Part shown: piece by piece, positions 26,541 to 36,033 of the stretch
Numbering within the stretch: the first letter of the stretch is position 1
How the letters are laid out: the number at the start of each line of letters is the position of its first letter
Origin: Cellulosilyticum sp. I15G10I2
GTDB taxonomy: Bacteria; Bacillota; Clostridia; Lachnospirales; Cellulosilyticaceae
Assembly (NCBI RefSeq): GCF_900095725.1
Contig: NZ_FMMP01000006.1
Location: 620,001-684,000 of the forward strand
DNA length: 64,000 nt
Direction: 5' to 3'
Position numbers and translations under genes: made by a program
The notes under the pieces: generated by a model
Databases searched by the model: none
Told to the model about the DNA's origin: nothing
What the model saw: only the letters and a program-made list of their open reading frames with translations

Positions 26541-28424
26541 TCATATTCTTTTAAACATCTTTTCGATATCTGATTTGGATAAAACGACTAACGTAGGTCG
26601 GCCATGAGGACAGGTAAATGGGTTATCTAGTCTTAGAAGTTCTTCAATAAGATATTTACATTCCTTTTCGGTAATTTTGTCGTTAGCTTTTATTGCACTT
26701 TTACATGCGAGTTTGATAATCGTATCTTCTTTGAGAGAAGTAATATCTTGCAGTTTGTTAATGCTGAGTGTATCTAGGACGTCTTTAAAAACATGTGGAG
26801 GCAATGGTTGGTTAAAAACAAAAGGGACTTCCCTTATTATGATACTGTCTTCTCCAAAGGCCTCAAATTTAAATCCTAACTGTGCAAGTAATATAGCATG
26901 TTCATTAACAATTACTTGCTCTATTCCTGTAAGTGAAAAGCTCTCAGGTAACAGTAATAGCTGTGTAGGGACTTCTCCTCGCTTAAAACTAAGCATAAAT
27001 TTTTCATACATGACACGTTCATGGGCTGCATGTTGATCCATAATAAATATTTTTTCATCGTATTGGATGATCCAATACGTTTGAAATAGCTGACCTATAA
27101 TAGCATAATAAGGTATGTCATGATGATCTATATGCTCACTTACAAAGTGAGCATCAATCATAGATTGGTCTTTGGCTGGCGTATGTTGCGTATTATAAAT
27201 CGGCTCTTGCATTTTACCGAATAACTTCTCCTCTTTATAGAGGAATTCCTTCTTATTTTCCTCAAAGGCCTCAGCAAGTACAGGTCTCGAAAGCATCGTT
27301 GATGCAGAAGGTTCGTTATAGGTTTTTCTAGGTGCAAAAAATGTATCGACAATTATTTGTTCGGGCTGTATTTTATTAGAAGAAGAGGTGATTGCTGGCG
27401 AAACAGATTGTTTTGGTACAGCTTGAGGTACCAAGTTTTCTTCTTTAAGGGAAGAGGTGATACCCTGATAAACGGTATTGTAAATGAGTTCCTCATCTCT
27501 AAATCTAACCTGCATTTTGGTAGGATGCACATTAACATCTAATCCAGCAGGATCTAAGTGAAGATGAAGTATAATAAAAGGAAATTTACCAACCATCACT
27601 AAAGTTTTATATGCAGCCTCTACAGCACGCTGTAAAAGTGTGCTTTTAATATAGCGGCCATTAATAAAAAAGTGTTCGTAATTTCTATTTGCCCGTGTAA
27701 TAGAAGTGTTACCTAAAAGGCCAACACATTCTATAGCCTGTGCTTTATAAAAAAACTTAAAAGTGTTTCTGGCAGTATCTTTACCATAGATGTTAAGAAC
27801 ACAATTAATAAGGTCATGGTTGCCAGAGGTTGTAAACTGCATCTTATTGTTTTGGATATATTTAAAGGAGATCTCAGGGTGTGCAAGGGCAAGTTTAGTC
27901 ATATGGTCTGAAATTTTTGCACCTTCAGCACTACTGCTGCCGAGAAATTCTTTGCGTGCAGGTACATTATAGAAAATATGTCTTATAATAAGCGTTGTCC
28001 CGTTTGGACAAGCTATTTCTTCAGAAGAGATAATTTTCCCGCCATTTACCTCTATCCTCTTACCTGTTAGATCCTCGGCTGTTTTAGTAATGAGTTCAAC
28101 ATGAGAGACGGAAGCGATACTCGCTAATGCTTCTCCTCTAAAACCAAGTGTCAATACTTTAATTAAATCATCAGCGGTACTTATTTTACTCGTTGCATGC
28201 CTGAGAAAAGCAATTTCTGCTTCTTCCTTAGGAATACCTACACCATTATCTGTTACACGTATAAAATCAATACCTCCATTTTTAATTTCTACTGTAATTG
28301 AGCTTGCTTTAGCATCAATACTATTTTCTACTAATTCTTTAACAACAGAGCAAGGTCTTTCTACGACCTCACCTGCTGCAATTTTATTAATGGTATGGGT
28401 ATCAAGTATTTTTATAACACTCAC
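26541..28424 (-). CDS. mutL: DNA mismatch repair protein MutL
   Basis: A GHKL ATPase that couples MutS mismatch recognition to strand incision. The N-terminal ATPase has HTINKIAAGEVVERP, VELVENSIDA (variant VKELVENSIDAKASS), RVTDNGVGI and LGFRGEALASI. The C-terminal domain has DQHAAHERVMYE, the metal-binding endonuclease motif of MutL proteins from bacteria lacking MutH, so this MutL probably nicks DNA itself. Start codons are GTG: the one at 28424 has AAGGA ten bases upstream and leads to MSVIKILD; the GTG at 28433 is too close to that site. It follows mutS directly. Confidence 0.96.
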   Translation of the reverse strand: MSVIKILDTHTINKIAAGEVVERPCSVVKELVENSIDAKASSITVEIKNGGIDFIRVTDNGVGIPKEEAEIAFLRHATSKISTADDLIKVLTLGFRGEALASIASVSHVELITKTAEDLTGKRIEVNGGKIISSEEIACPNGTTLIIRHIFYNVPARKEFLGSSSAEGAKISDHMTKLALAHPEISFKYIQNNKMQFTTSGNHDLINCVLNIYGKDTARNTFKFFYKAQAIECVGLLGNTSITRANRNYEHFFINGRYIKSTLLQRAVEAAYKTLVMVGKFPFIILHLHLDPAGLDVNVHPTKMQVRFRDEELIYNTVYQGITSSLKEENLVPQAVPKQSVSPAITSSSNKIQPEQIIVDTFFAPRKTYNEPSASTMLSRPVLAEAFEENKKEFLYKEEKLFGKMQEPIYNTQHTPAKDQSMIDAHFVSEHIDHHDIPYYAIIGQLFQTYWIIQYDEKIFIMDQHAAHERVMYEKFMLSFKRGEVPTQLLLLPESFSLTGIEQVIVNEHAILLAQLGFKFEAFGEDSIIIREVPFVFNQPLPPHVFKDVLDTLSINKLQDITSLKEDTIIKLACKSAIKANDKITEKECKYLIEELLRLDNPFTCPHGRPTLVVLSKSDIEKMFKRI

Positions 28425-28441
28425 ATTAACCACATCCTTAG

Positions 28442-31081
28442 TTATCTAATTTTCTTTTGAAGGTCATATAAAACTTGAAGAGCTTTCATAGGGGTCAGAT
28501 CCATCACATCTAATGCTTTTAACTCATTGATAACATGTACGTGCTTATTTTCAAATAGAGATAATTGCTGTGATGCCTGCTGAGCGACACCCTTTTTATC
28601 CATTTTTTCAACAGGTAAAGGTTTATCAGCAGTAACATTTAGATGATGGGTTTGATCTTTTTCAAGGTCACTTAAAATAGATTTTGCGCGCTCAAGAACC
28701 ATACTAGGAACACCGGCTAGTTTAGCTACTTGAATACCGTAGCTATGATCTACGCTGCCAGGTACAATTTTGTGTAAAAAGATAATATCCTCTCCCATTT
28801 CTTTAACTGCTACGCAGTAGTTCTTAAGCGAGGGGATATTTTTTTCTAAGTCAGTCAGTTCATGATAGTGCGTTGCAAATAATGTCTTAGCGCCCAGTTT
28901 ATCTTCAGTTGCAATATGTTCGATAATTGACCAAGCAATGCTTAGCCCATCTAGTGTACTGGTCCCACGGCCAATTTCGTCTAAAATAAGAAGACTGTCC
29001 TTTGTAGCATGATGCAGAATATTAGAGACCTCCATCATCTCAACCATAAAGGTACTTTGACCGGAAGCTAAATCATCTGATGCACCTACTCGCGTAAAGA
29101 TTCTGTCTGCAACACCTATCTCTGCATTTTCAGCAGGGACAAAAGAACCAACTTGTGCCATGAGAACAATAAGTGCTACTTGCCTCATAAAGGTAGACTT
29201 ACCTGCCATATTAGGCCCTGTAAGCAGCATTACTTGATGCGTCTTATTATCAAGATAAACATCGTTTGCGATAAAGCTATGTTCCCCAATTATTTTTTCA
29301 ACTACTGGGTGTCTGCTGCCTGTAATATTGATCGTTTGACCATGATTAATAACGGGTTTGATATAATGATACTGATCTGCCACATCCGCGAGAGAACAAA
29401 ACATATCAAGTTCAGCTATAAAGTGAGAGACCGTTAAAAGTCTATCCATCTGAGATACAATATTTTCTCTAACCTGCGTAAAGAGCTGATATTCGAGAAC
29501 ATTAAGTTTATCATCTGCGCCTAATACATCCGATTCTACTTGTTTTAATTCTTCGGTAATATAGCGTTCGCAGTTAGAAAGCGTTTGTTTACGTATAAAG
29601 TAATCAGGGACAAGATGGTGATAGGACTGAGTGACTTCTAGAAAATAGCCAAAGACTTTATTATATTTAATCTTTAGATTTTTAATCCCCGTCTTTTCTT
29701 TTTCTTTTGCTTCTATAGCCATCAGCCAAGAAGTTCCTTCTTTTTTTATTTGTCTTAGACGATCTACTTCTTCATTAAAACCATCCTTAATGAGACTGCC
29801 TTCTCTAAGTGAAAGCGGTGCATCTTCTAAAATTGATGCATCAATCATGCTAAAAACATCTTCTAAAGCGTCGAAATTTTGATAGAGCTTAATAAGTTTA
29901 GTGGAATTACACGTATGAAGCAGATTGTAAATAGCGGGAAGTACACCTAGAGATGCTTTAAGGGATAACAAGTCCTTTGCATTGCAAGTACCATAAGCAG
30001 CTTTACTCATTAATCTTTCTATATCATAAATATGGTCAAGCGCTTCAAATAAATCAGCACGCAGCAAAGCATTATTTTTAAGTTCTTCGGTCGCATCTAA
30101 ACGTTCATTAATTTTATCGGCATGAATAAGGGGCTGCTCGATACATTTACGGATATACCTTGAGCCCATAGCCGTTTTAGTATGATCAAGAACCCATAAT
30201 AAGGAGCCTTTCCTGCGTTTTTCACGAAGGGTCTCGGTCAGTTCAAGATTTCTTCTTGTAGACATATCAAGAAGCATGTAAGCATCTACGTTATATAAAG
30301 AAAGTGTATGCATATGTGAAAGTGTATTTTTTTGGGTCTCCTTTAAATAATATAAAAGGCTTGAAGCAGCTAAAGTATCAGCTCGATCATCGATAAGTCC
30401 AATGCCTTCTAGCGAAGAAACATTAAAGTGTCGGGTAAGAAGACTATACGACAAAGAAATATCTAAACAATGATTAGGTATTTGCTGAGTCATACAAACA
30501 AATTTACTTTTAATAAAATCATATATTTCAGCATCATTATATGTTATTTGATCAAGAAGACATTCTACAGGAGAATACTTAGCAAGTTCATCCAAGAGCT
30601 TACGTGTATTTTTTTCTCCTTCTATATAGGTAACGGACCATTCACCTGTTGTGACATCGCTAATACTAAGTCCATAGGCATTATCTTTATTTACAATTGC
30701 ACAAATATAATTATTTTTGCCTTCACTTACCGTACTTCCTTCAAGTATCGTACCAGGTGTAACAATTCTAACGACCTCTCTTTTAACAATCCCCTTTGCT
30801 AAGCTTGCATCTTCAACTTGTTCACATATCGCAACCTTATAGCCTTTTTCAACAAGCCTTCCAATGTAATTATCTGCTGCATGAAAAGGAACGCCGCACA
30901 TCGGAGCTCTTTCTTCTAAACCACAATCACGTCCTGTAAGTGTAATTTCTAATTCCCGTGAAGCTGTTTTTGCATCTTCAAAAAACATCTCATAAAAATC
31001 ACCGAGTCTAAAAAACAAAAGACAATCCTGATGTTTCTCTTTAATATCTAAATACTGTTTCATCATTGGCGTAACATTCAT
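28442..31081 (-). CDS. mutS: DNA mismatch repair protein MutS
   Basis: Recognises base mismatches and small loops. The N-terminal mismatch-binding motif FFRLGDFYEMFFEDA contains the Phe-x-Glu wedge, and the ATPase has GPNMAGKSTFMRQVAL (Walker A), ILDEIGRGTSTLDGLSIAW (Walker B/signature) and ATHYHELT. The protein is about 880 residues. Three ATGs are close together; ATG 31081 has AAGGA eight bases upstream and best fits other MutS starts (VTPMMKQYL). It begins a few bases after miaB, so miaB-mutS-mutL-miaA are likely one transcript. Confidence 0.97.
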   Translation of the reverse strand: MNVTPMMKQYLDIKEKHQDCLLFFRLGDFYEMFFEDAKTASRELEITLTGRDCGLEERAPMCGVPFHAADNYIGRLVEKGYKVAICEQVEDASLAKGIVKREVVRIVTPGTILEGSTVSEGKNNYICAIVNKDNAYGLSISDVTTGEWSVTYIEGEKNTRKLLDELAKYSPVECLLDQITYNDAEIYDFIKSKFVCMTQQIPNHCLDISLSYSLLTRHFNVSSLEGIGLIDDRADTLAASSLLYYLKETQKNTLSHMHTLSLYNVDAYMLLDMSTRRNLELTETLREKRRKGSLLWVLDHTKTAMGSRYIRKCIEQPLIHADKINERLDATEELKNNALLRADLFEALDHIYDIERLMSKAAYGTCNAKDLLSLKASLGVLPAIYNLLHTCNSTKLIKLYQNFDALEDVFSMIDASILEDAPLSLREGSLIKDGFNEEVDRLRQIKKEGTSWLMAIEAKEKEKTGIKNLKIKYNKVFGYFLEVTQSYHHLVPDYFIRKQTLSNCERYITEELKQVESDVLGADDKLNVLEYQLFTQVRENIVSQMDRLLTVSHFIAELDMFCSLADVADQYHYIKPVINHGQTINITGSRHPVVEKIIGEHSFIANDVYLDNKTHQVMLLTGPNMAGKSTFMRQVALIVLMAQVGSFVPAENAEIGVADRIFTRVGASDDLASGQSTFMVEMMEVSNILHHATKDSLLILDEIGRGTSTLDGLSIAWSIIEHIATEDKLGAKTLFATHYHELTDLEKNIPSLKNYCVAVKEMGEDIIFLHKIVPGSVDHSYGIQVAKLAGVPSMVLERAKSILSDLEKDQTHHLNVTADKPLPVEKMDKKGVAQQASQQLSLFENKHVHVINELKALDVMDLTPMKALQVLYDLQKKIR

Positions 31082-31092
31082 CTTCATCATCC

Positions 31093-32505
31093 TTACTCAA
31101 CTAATTCCCCAATTAAATAGTGAGTTTTAGTAGCCACTATTTTAACTTGTGCAAAATGTCCAATTAATGTGTCTGGGGCCTTAACATTTACAAGTATACT
31201 AGTATCCGTTCTGCCGCTAAGCACAGTCTTATCATTTTTACTTGTTTCTTCAAAAAGCACTTCTACAGTTTGTCCTACATATTTTTTCATATTTTCGAGA
31301 ATGTGGTCGTTTGTTAATGTTAGAAGCTTATTAAAGCGCTTTTTAACAATTTCTTCAGGCACTTGTTCTTCCATGGTAGCAGCAGGAGTTCCCGTTCTTT
31401 TAGAATAAATAAAAGTAAAAGCTCCTGCATACTTAACTTTTTCTACCACATCTAATGTATCCAAAAAGTCCTCTTCTGTTTCGCCAGGAAAGCCTACAAT
31501 AAAATCTGTTGTAATCTCAATATGGGGAATAGCTGTTCTTAATTTAGATACAAGCTCAAGATAACTTTCTTTTGTATATTTTCTATTCATAGATTTTAAA
31601 ATATGGGTACTGCCAGCCTGGATTGGCAGATGAACACTCTTACAAACATTGTCGCACTCTGCTATCACTTCAATAAGTTCATCACTTAAATCTTTGGGAT
31701 GAGAGGTCATAAAGCGGATTCTTTTTAGCCCCTCAATTTGACTCACTTCGCTTAAAAGATTTGCAAAGCTCACAGGGGTACTTAAGCTTTGGCCATATGA
31801 GTTTACATTCTGACCAAGAAACATTACTTCCTTTACGCCATCAGCAACTAAAGCTTTAACCTCGTTTAAAATATCAGAAAGCTCTCGACTGCGTTCTCTC
31901 CCTCTGACATAAGGGACAATACAATAAGTGCAAAAATTATTACAGCCATACATGATATTGACACATGCTTTAAAATTATATTTGCGTGTATTAGGTAAGT
32001 CTTCTACAATATCTTGATGCGAATCCCATATATCAATAACAGATTCCTGAGTTTCAAGGCGTGTTTGCAGAAGTTCCGGTAGTTTATAAATATTATAAGT
32101 GCCAAATATGATATCTACAAAGTTATATTTTTTCTTTAGTGTTTCAAGTACAATATCTTGCTGCATCATACAGCCACACAGTGCAATAATGAGATTAGGA
32201 TTTTTTTTCTTAATAGTTTTCAGATGTCCAAGTCTTCCATAGATTTTCATTTCTGCATTTTCTCTGACACAGCACGTATTATAGATGACAAAATCAGCCT
32301 CATCTTCTTTCGTGATTTTTTCATAACCCATCTCTTCAAGCATACCTTCTATTTTTTCAGAATCCCGTGCATTCATTTGACATCCAAAAGTTGATACACA
32401 GTATTTTAGATTTTTGCCTTTGAGAGACTGAGATAATATATGGATGATGTCTGTTTGACGCTTAGCTTCTTCGGTCGATATATTAATAACTTGACGTTCA
32501 CTCAT
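31093..32505 (-). CDS. miaB: tRNA-2-methylthio-N6-dimethylallyladenosine synthase
   Basis: Radical-SAM methylthiotransferase that adds 2-methylthio to i6A37 in tRNA. The N-terminal MTTase domain has CVSTFGCQMNARDSEKIEGM and cysteines in YNTCCVREN and ALCGCMMQQ for the auxiliary cluster. The radical-SAM motif is CNNFCTYCIVPYVRGRE (CxxxCxxC), and a C-terminal TRAM domain ends near HYLIGELVE. The 470-residue length fits. It heads the repair/tRNA-modification operon and works after MiaA, encoded in the same block. Confidence 0.97.
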   Translation of the reverse strand: MSERQVINISTEEAKRQTDIIHILSQSLKGKNLKYCVSTFGCQMNARDSEKIEGMLEEMGYEKITKEDEADFVIYNTCCVRENAEMKIYGRLGHLKTIKKKNPNLIIALCGCMMQQDIVLETLKKKYNFVDIIFGTYNIYKLPELLQTRLETQESVIDIWDSHQDIVEDLPNTRKYNFKACVNIMYGCNNFCTYCIVPYVRGRERSRELSDILNEVKALVADGVKEVMFLGQNVNSYGQSLSTPVSFANLLSEVSQIEGLKRIRFMTSHPKDLSDELIEVIAECDNVCKSVHLPIQAGSTHILKSMNRKYTKESYLELVSKLRTAIPHIEITTDFIVGFPGETEEDFLDTLDVVEKVKYAGAFTFIYSKRTGTPAATMEEQVPEEIVKKRFNKLLTLTNDHILENMKKYVGQTVEVLFEETSKNDKTVLSGRTDTSILVNVKAPDTLIGHFAQVKIVATKTHYLIGELVE

Positions 32506-32586
32506 TAGTTAGTCCTCCTTTTTATTCCTTTATCATTCTACATGAAATAGGTAGACGATTCAATGGATAAGTTGTATGTGCTAGAT

Positions 32587-33270
32587 TTAGAGTATAGATA
32601 AAGTTTCAAGATCCAGAATTTTAATGGTATACTTATGATAGTCAATAAGCCCATCCATCTTCATATTAGCAAGTTCTCTAGATAACGAAGGCCGTGTTAT
32701 GTTTAGAAAATCTGCAAGTTCATTACGATTAATGGTAAGCGATAAAGTTAAACTTTTGGTTTTCTTATATTCATCTAGTAAAAAAGCAGCTATCTTGCTT
32801 CGTACACTTTTAAAACTGAGATACTCAACTTTTCTATTAAGAAACATCGCTTTATTTGAAATAATATTAAGCATATTAAAAATTATTTTACGATGACTTT
32901 GACAGTTTTTTACACACCCTACAAAAAAGATAGCTTTATTAATAAAACATACGCAAACTTCATCTTGAGCAATAACAGTAGCAGGCCATACTTCCTTATC
33001 AGAAAAGGCACCTATTTCGCCAAATAAGCTTCCTTTGCCTAATGCACTCATAATTATACGCTCACCCAGTACATTTTCTTTAGTGACTAAAACATGACCA
33101 CTTATTACAAGACCTATACTTGTTATTTTTTCACCAGCATAGACAATGAAATTATTTTTTTTATAAGTTGTAACAGTGATATTTTGAGTTGCAAGTAACT
33201 GATCTAATTCATCAGGGGTCAAATCACGGAATAATTTAGTACTTAAAAGTATAGATTTAATATTGTCCAT
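32587..33270 (-). CDS. Crp/Fnr-family transcriptional regulator, HcpR-like
   Basis: A 227-residue regulator with an N-terminal cNMP-type effector domain (YKKNNFIVYAGEKITSIGLV, GSLFGEIGAFS) and a C-terminal helix-turn-helix (INRNELADFLNITRPSLSRELANM). It lacks the N-terminal cysteine cluster of true Fnr; cysteines at FVGCVKNC sit in the effector domain, as in several clostridial Fnr/HcpR-like proteins. ATG 33270 follows GAGGTG; the earlier ATG overlaps that site. It is divergent from a ferredoxin-like gene, with a 16-bp palindrome between. HcpR-type sensing of nitrosative stress is inferred from context only. Confidence 0.85.
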   Translation of the reverse strand: MDNIKSILLSTKLFRDLTPDELDQLLATQNITVTTYKKNNFIVYAGEKITSIGLVISGHVLVTKENVLGERIIMSALGKGSLFGEIGAFSDKEVWPATVIAQDEVCVCFINKAIFFVGCVKNCQSHRKIIFNMLNIISNKAMFLNRKVEYLSFKSVRSKIAAFLLDEYKKTKSLTLSLTINRNELADFLNITRPSLSRELANMKMDGLIDYHKYTIKILDLETLSIL

Positions 33271-33286
33271 AAAGCACCTCATTTTT

Positions 33287-33302
33287 TGTAACTATAGTTA
33301 CA
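33287..33302. promoter_or_regulatory. Perfect 16-bp palindrome, probable Crp/Fnr-family operator
   Basis: TGTAACTATAGTTACA has the two-fold symmetry and half-site spacing of Crp/Fnr-family sites. It lies 17 bases upstream of the regulator's ATG and about 41.5 bases upstream of the predicted start of the divergent ferredoxin-like transcript. Confidence 0.65.
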
Positions 33303-33323
33303 GCTATTATGTTTTCTCTATTA

Positions 33324-33329
33324 TATAAT
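33324..33329 (+). promoter_or_regulatory. -10 element of the ferredoxin-like gene
   Basis: Perfect TATAAT. The bases 17 upstream (CAGCTA) are a poor -35, which fits a promoter that needs an activator bound at the adjacent palindrome. Confidence 0.55.
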
Positions 33330-33375
33330 AAACTTATCAAAAATAAAATAAAAATCTCAAGGGGAGTGAATATAG

Positions 33376-34086
33376 ATGAAACGTAAAATAGTAACTATAG
33401 ACCGAGAAAAGTGCAACGGGTGTGGCGTATGTGTTAGCGCATGTCATGAAGGTGCACTTAAAATTATTAATGGAAAAGCTGAACTTGTTTCAGATATCTA
33501 CTGTGATGGACTTGGGGATTGTCTGCCAGCATGTCCCGTTGATGCTATTCATATCATTGAAAGAGAAGCTGATGCCTATGATGAAAAAGCTGTAGAAGAA
33601 CATATTGCTAAAAGCAAACCTGTATCAGGGGTACCTTTTCAATGTCCTTCAACACGCTCAAAAGCATTAGTTAGAGAAAATAAAGAAACTTCTGCGCCAG
33701 TAGTACAAACAACTGATCAAAATATATCTCAACTGGGACAGTGGCCTTGTCAGATACAACTTGTTCCGCCAAATGCACCTTATTTTGAAGATGCTGAAAT
33801 ACTTATAGCGGCAGACTGTACAGCTTTTGCCTATGCTGGGTTTCATGCAACTTTCATGAAAAACAAAATTACACTTATAGGATGCCCAAAACTTGATAGT
33901 GTCCGCTATGAAGAAAAGCTAACACAGATTTTTAGTACGAATAACATCAAAAGCGTTACCGTTGTACGTATGGAAGTACCTTGTTGTGCAGGCATAGTAA
34001 CAGCTACACAAAATGCTCTGCTTAATGCCAGAAAAATTTTACCTTTTAATATTGTTACAGTTTCTATAGACGGCAAAATTTTATAA
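33376..34086 (+). CDS. Ferredoxin-like 4Fe-4S protein (FrdX-type, HcpR-regulon candidate)
   Basis: A 236-residue protein whose first 62 residues carry two [4Fe-4S] motifs, CNGCGVCVSACHEGAL and CDGLGDCLPACPVDAI (the second with an altered first spacing). A linker of about 50 residues follows. The C-terminal half contains more cysteines (AADCTAFAYAG, IGCPKLD, EVPCCAG) that could bind a further cluster. Ferredoxin-like genes of this kind accompany hcp and Fnr/HcpR regulators in several Clostridia, but no hcp gene is in this window. It is expressed divergently from the regulator at 32587. Confidence 0.82.
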   Translation: MKRKIVTIDREKCNGCGVCVSACHEGALKIINGKAELVSDIYCDGLGDCLPACPVDAIHIIEREADAYDEKAVEEHIAKSKPVSGVPFQCPSTRSKALVRENKETSAPVVQTTDQNISQLGQWPCQIQLVPPNAPYFEDAEILIAADCTAFAYAGFHATFMKNKITLIGCPKLDSVRYEEKLTQIFSTNNIKSVTVVRMEVPCCAGIVTATQNALLNARKILPFNIVTVSIDGKIL

Positions 34087-34115
34087 AGCAGAAATTGGCA
34101 GGTAAGAAAAACCTT

Positions 34116-34151
34116 AAAACAACTCAAACTAATTATGAAAGGAGTTGTTTT
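34116..34151 (+). promoter_or_regulatory. Inverted repeat enclosing the ribosome site of a small ORF
   Basis: AAAACAACTC (34116-34125) pairs with GAGTTGTTTT (34142-34151). The right arm contains the GGAG of the small ORF at 34154, so the hairpin would mask its ribosome site, or act as a weak terminator for the upstream gene. Confidence 0.45.
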
Positions 34152-34153
34152 AA

Positions 34154-34309
34154 ATGGCAAAGGACAGTCAGATTGATCCGAAAGAAGTGCGTATGAAAAA
34201 GTGTAATTATCAAACACCGCTTACTTCTGAAGAAGCTAAAAATAGTAATCGAACAGAAAAAAAACATTCAATTAAAAGAGAAGGTTTTCAAAGTAAGCAT
34301 ATTAACTAA
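34154..34309 (+). CDS. Small basic hypothetical protein (51 aa)
   Basis: ATG 34154 is preceded by AAAGGAG and followed by 51 codons to TAA at 34307-34309. The product is hydrophilic and charged (MAKDSQIDPKEVRMKK at the start), with a single cysteine and no membrane segment. I do not recognise the family. It sits 67 bases after the ferredoxin-like gene and just before a strong terminator, so it is probably the last gene of that transcript. The start-site and codon pattern look coding, but conservation has not been tested. Confidence 0.5.
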   Translation: MAKDSQIDPKEVRMKKCNYQTPLTSEEAKNSNRTEKKHSIKREGFQSKHIN

Positions 34310-34330
34310 AGTATCTTAAAAATAATCATT

Positions 34331-34379
34331 TAATAAAAGGCAAGCCTATTCAAAAAATGAATAGGCTTGCCTTTTATTA
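34331..34379. terminator. Strong bidirectional terminator
   Basis: A perfect stem of 21-22 bp (34331-34352 with 34358-34379) around an A-rich loop, A/T-tracts on both sides. It ends the 33376-34309 transcript and the convergent chemoreceptor gene. Confidence 0.85.
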
Positions 34380-34391
34380 AATAAGAAAATA

Positions 34392-35930
34392 CTATTGTTC
34401 CATAAGTTTAATATCAATACCTATTACCCCGCGGATATATCCAGATGGGTCTTTTATAGGTGCTGATAGGGTAATACAGGGGATTCGGGTAATAGCAGAA
34501 ATGTATGGTTTTGAGATGTAATACTCTCCAGATATGCTTTTTTTAAACCACTCTCTTACACTGCCATTTGCAATACCAGCTGGAGGAATAGACATTACAA
34601 ACTTACCTTTATCTCCATTAGTCCATATTGCTTCAATAAAATCATTAGAATTTATAAGATCTTTTAGAACCTGAGAATGTATAGATTTATCAAGCTGAAT
34701 AAATGCTTTATTATAGGATAGTTGTTCTATCATTTTTTTGAATTGATCTAAATAATGTCCTACAATATCTTGTTTTAAAACTGATATTTCATCAAGCTTA
34801 TAGTCTTGTAATAAAAGAGAAAGCATATTGGAAGATTCATTTAAGCGACTGCTCATATCAGCAATATCTTCAAGACTATCCTTTTGTTTATTTACAGAAT
34901 CAAAAACACCTTCTACGCTGCTTGCAGTTCGCTCCACTACAGATTCTACACTTCCTATACTACTATCTACACTTTGAGCTAAATGAGTTTCTTCTGTTGA
35001 TAATACAGAGATTTCATCAACTAAATGAACGACTTCCCCAAAAGAAACTTTTATTTTCTCCAAACTCTCTTCTATTTTTTTTGATTTAGTTACGCCAATC
35101 TCTACTTTTTTAGAATTGTCTAAGACATGTTTATTAACTGCATTTAATTCATTTTGGATACTATCAATTAAGGTATTAACATCTTTAACAGCGTCAGATG
35201 TACTCATAGAAAGCTTCCTAATCTCATCAGCTACAACAGCAAATCCTTTGCCAGCTTCACCAGCCCGTGCGGATTCAATAGATGCATTAAGGGCTAAAAG
35301 GTGTGTTTGATCAGAAATACTATGAACTGAATCTAAAATATGTAAAATTTCTTTTGAAGTGACATTGAGCCTGTCCATATATTTAATAGTTGAATCTGAG
35401 GAAGTTTGTATTTCATTAATTGTATTTAAAATATCCATAATTTCGGTAAGACTTGTATTAATCACCTGACTAGAAGCAAGACTTATTTCTTTTAAATTAG
35501 AGGTTGTAAGTTCTACTTGATCTAAAACACTTAAGACCTGTTTAATGGCTGTAATAGTATGCGTAATATTAGTTGTTACAGAAGTATTTAAGTTTGACAT
35601 CTCTTCGGTCTGAGCAAATAGCTGTTGTGTAAATGCGTTGTTTTCTTCTAAAGTAATATATAAATTTTGAGATACAGAGGAAACCTGACTAGAAGCGACA
35701 TTTAATTCATAGCCTAGTTTTTTGTAATTATTTTCATGGTTTGAAAGCTTTTCTTGTAAGCTGCTTATGTAGGACATTTGTTTTTTATAAAGAAAACTTT
35801 GAGCTAATAATAGGCAGATCAAAAAAACACTATTAATCAACAAATACTTGGTAAAAGGTAAAAAAGTATACCAAATACAACACAGAATTAAAATAAATAC
35901 TTGAAATAGTAAATACAGTTGCCTTTTCAT
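34392..35930 (-). CDS. Methyl-accepting chemotaxis protein with C-terminal Cache-like domain
   Basis: A 512-residue receptor. Two transmembrane helices (about residues 3-22 and 28-46) are joined by only a few residues, so there is no external sensor domain between them. The signalling region spans about 60-370 with the hairpin tip [35 protein letters not shown] (positions about 205-240). The last 120 residues resemble a Cache/PAS-like sensor ([19 protein letters not shown] and [19 protein letters not shown]). With this order the sensor would face the cytoplasm. The gene has an intrinsic terminator immediately upstream of its GGGGG ribosome site. Confidence 0.88.
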   Translation of the reverse strand: MKRQLYLLFQVFILILCCIWYTFLPFTKYLLINSVFLICLLLAQSFLYKKQMSYISSLQEKLSNHENNYKKLGYELNVASSQVSSVSQNLYITLEENNAFTQQLFAQTEEMSNLNTSVTTNITHTITAIKQVLSVLDQVELTTSNLKEISLASSQVINTSLTEIMDILNTINEIQTSSDSTIKYMDRLNVTSKEILHILDSVHSISDQTHLLALNASIESARAGEAGKGFAVVADEIRKLSMSTSDAVKDVNTLIDSIQNELNAVNKHVLDNSKKVEIGVTKSKKIEESLEKIKVSFGEVVHLVDEISVLSTEETHLAQSVDSSIGSVESVVERTASSVEGVFDSVNKQKDSLEDIADMSSRLNESSNMLSLLLQDYKLDEISVLKQDIVGHYLDQFKKMIEQLSYNKAFIQLDKSIHSQVLKDLINSNDFIEAIWTNGDKGKFVMSIPPAGIANGSVREWFKKSISGEYYISKPYISAITRIPCITLSAPIKDPSGYIRGVIGIDIKLMEQ

Positions 35931-35943
35931 AATAAATACCCCC

Positions 35944-35990
35944 TAAAAAAATAGGTGCCTAAACATTTTGCATAAAATGTTTAAACACCT
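35944..35990 (-). terminator. Leader terminator upstream of the chemoreceptor gene (possible attenuator)
   Basis: Read on the minus strand, arms 35986-35990/35953-35957 and 35974-35983/35960-35969 form a 15-bp stem with a 2x2 internal loop, followed by TATTTTTTTA and then directly by the GGGGG ribosome site (35939-35943) and ATG 35930. It could regulate the gene or end upstream transcription. Confidence 0.65.
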
Positions 35991-36033
35991 TTGTTTAAAT
36001 TCATATAATATAGTTTATCTTAATATAAATTAA

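Noticed and set aside
26677-27036. 119-codon frame antisense to mutL
   Set aside because: Lies across the conserved endonuclease domain of MutL and has no start signals.
28425-28433. GTG 28433 as the start of mutL
   Set aside because: AAGGA is only one base away; GTG 28424 has proper spacing and a family-like N-terminus.
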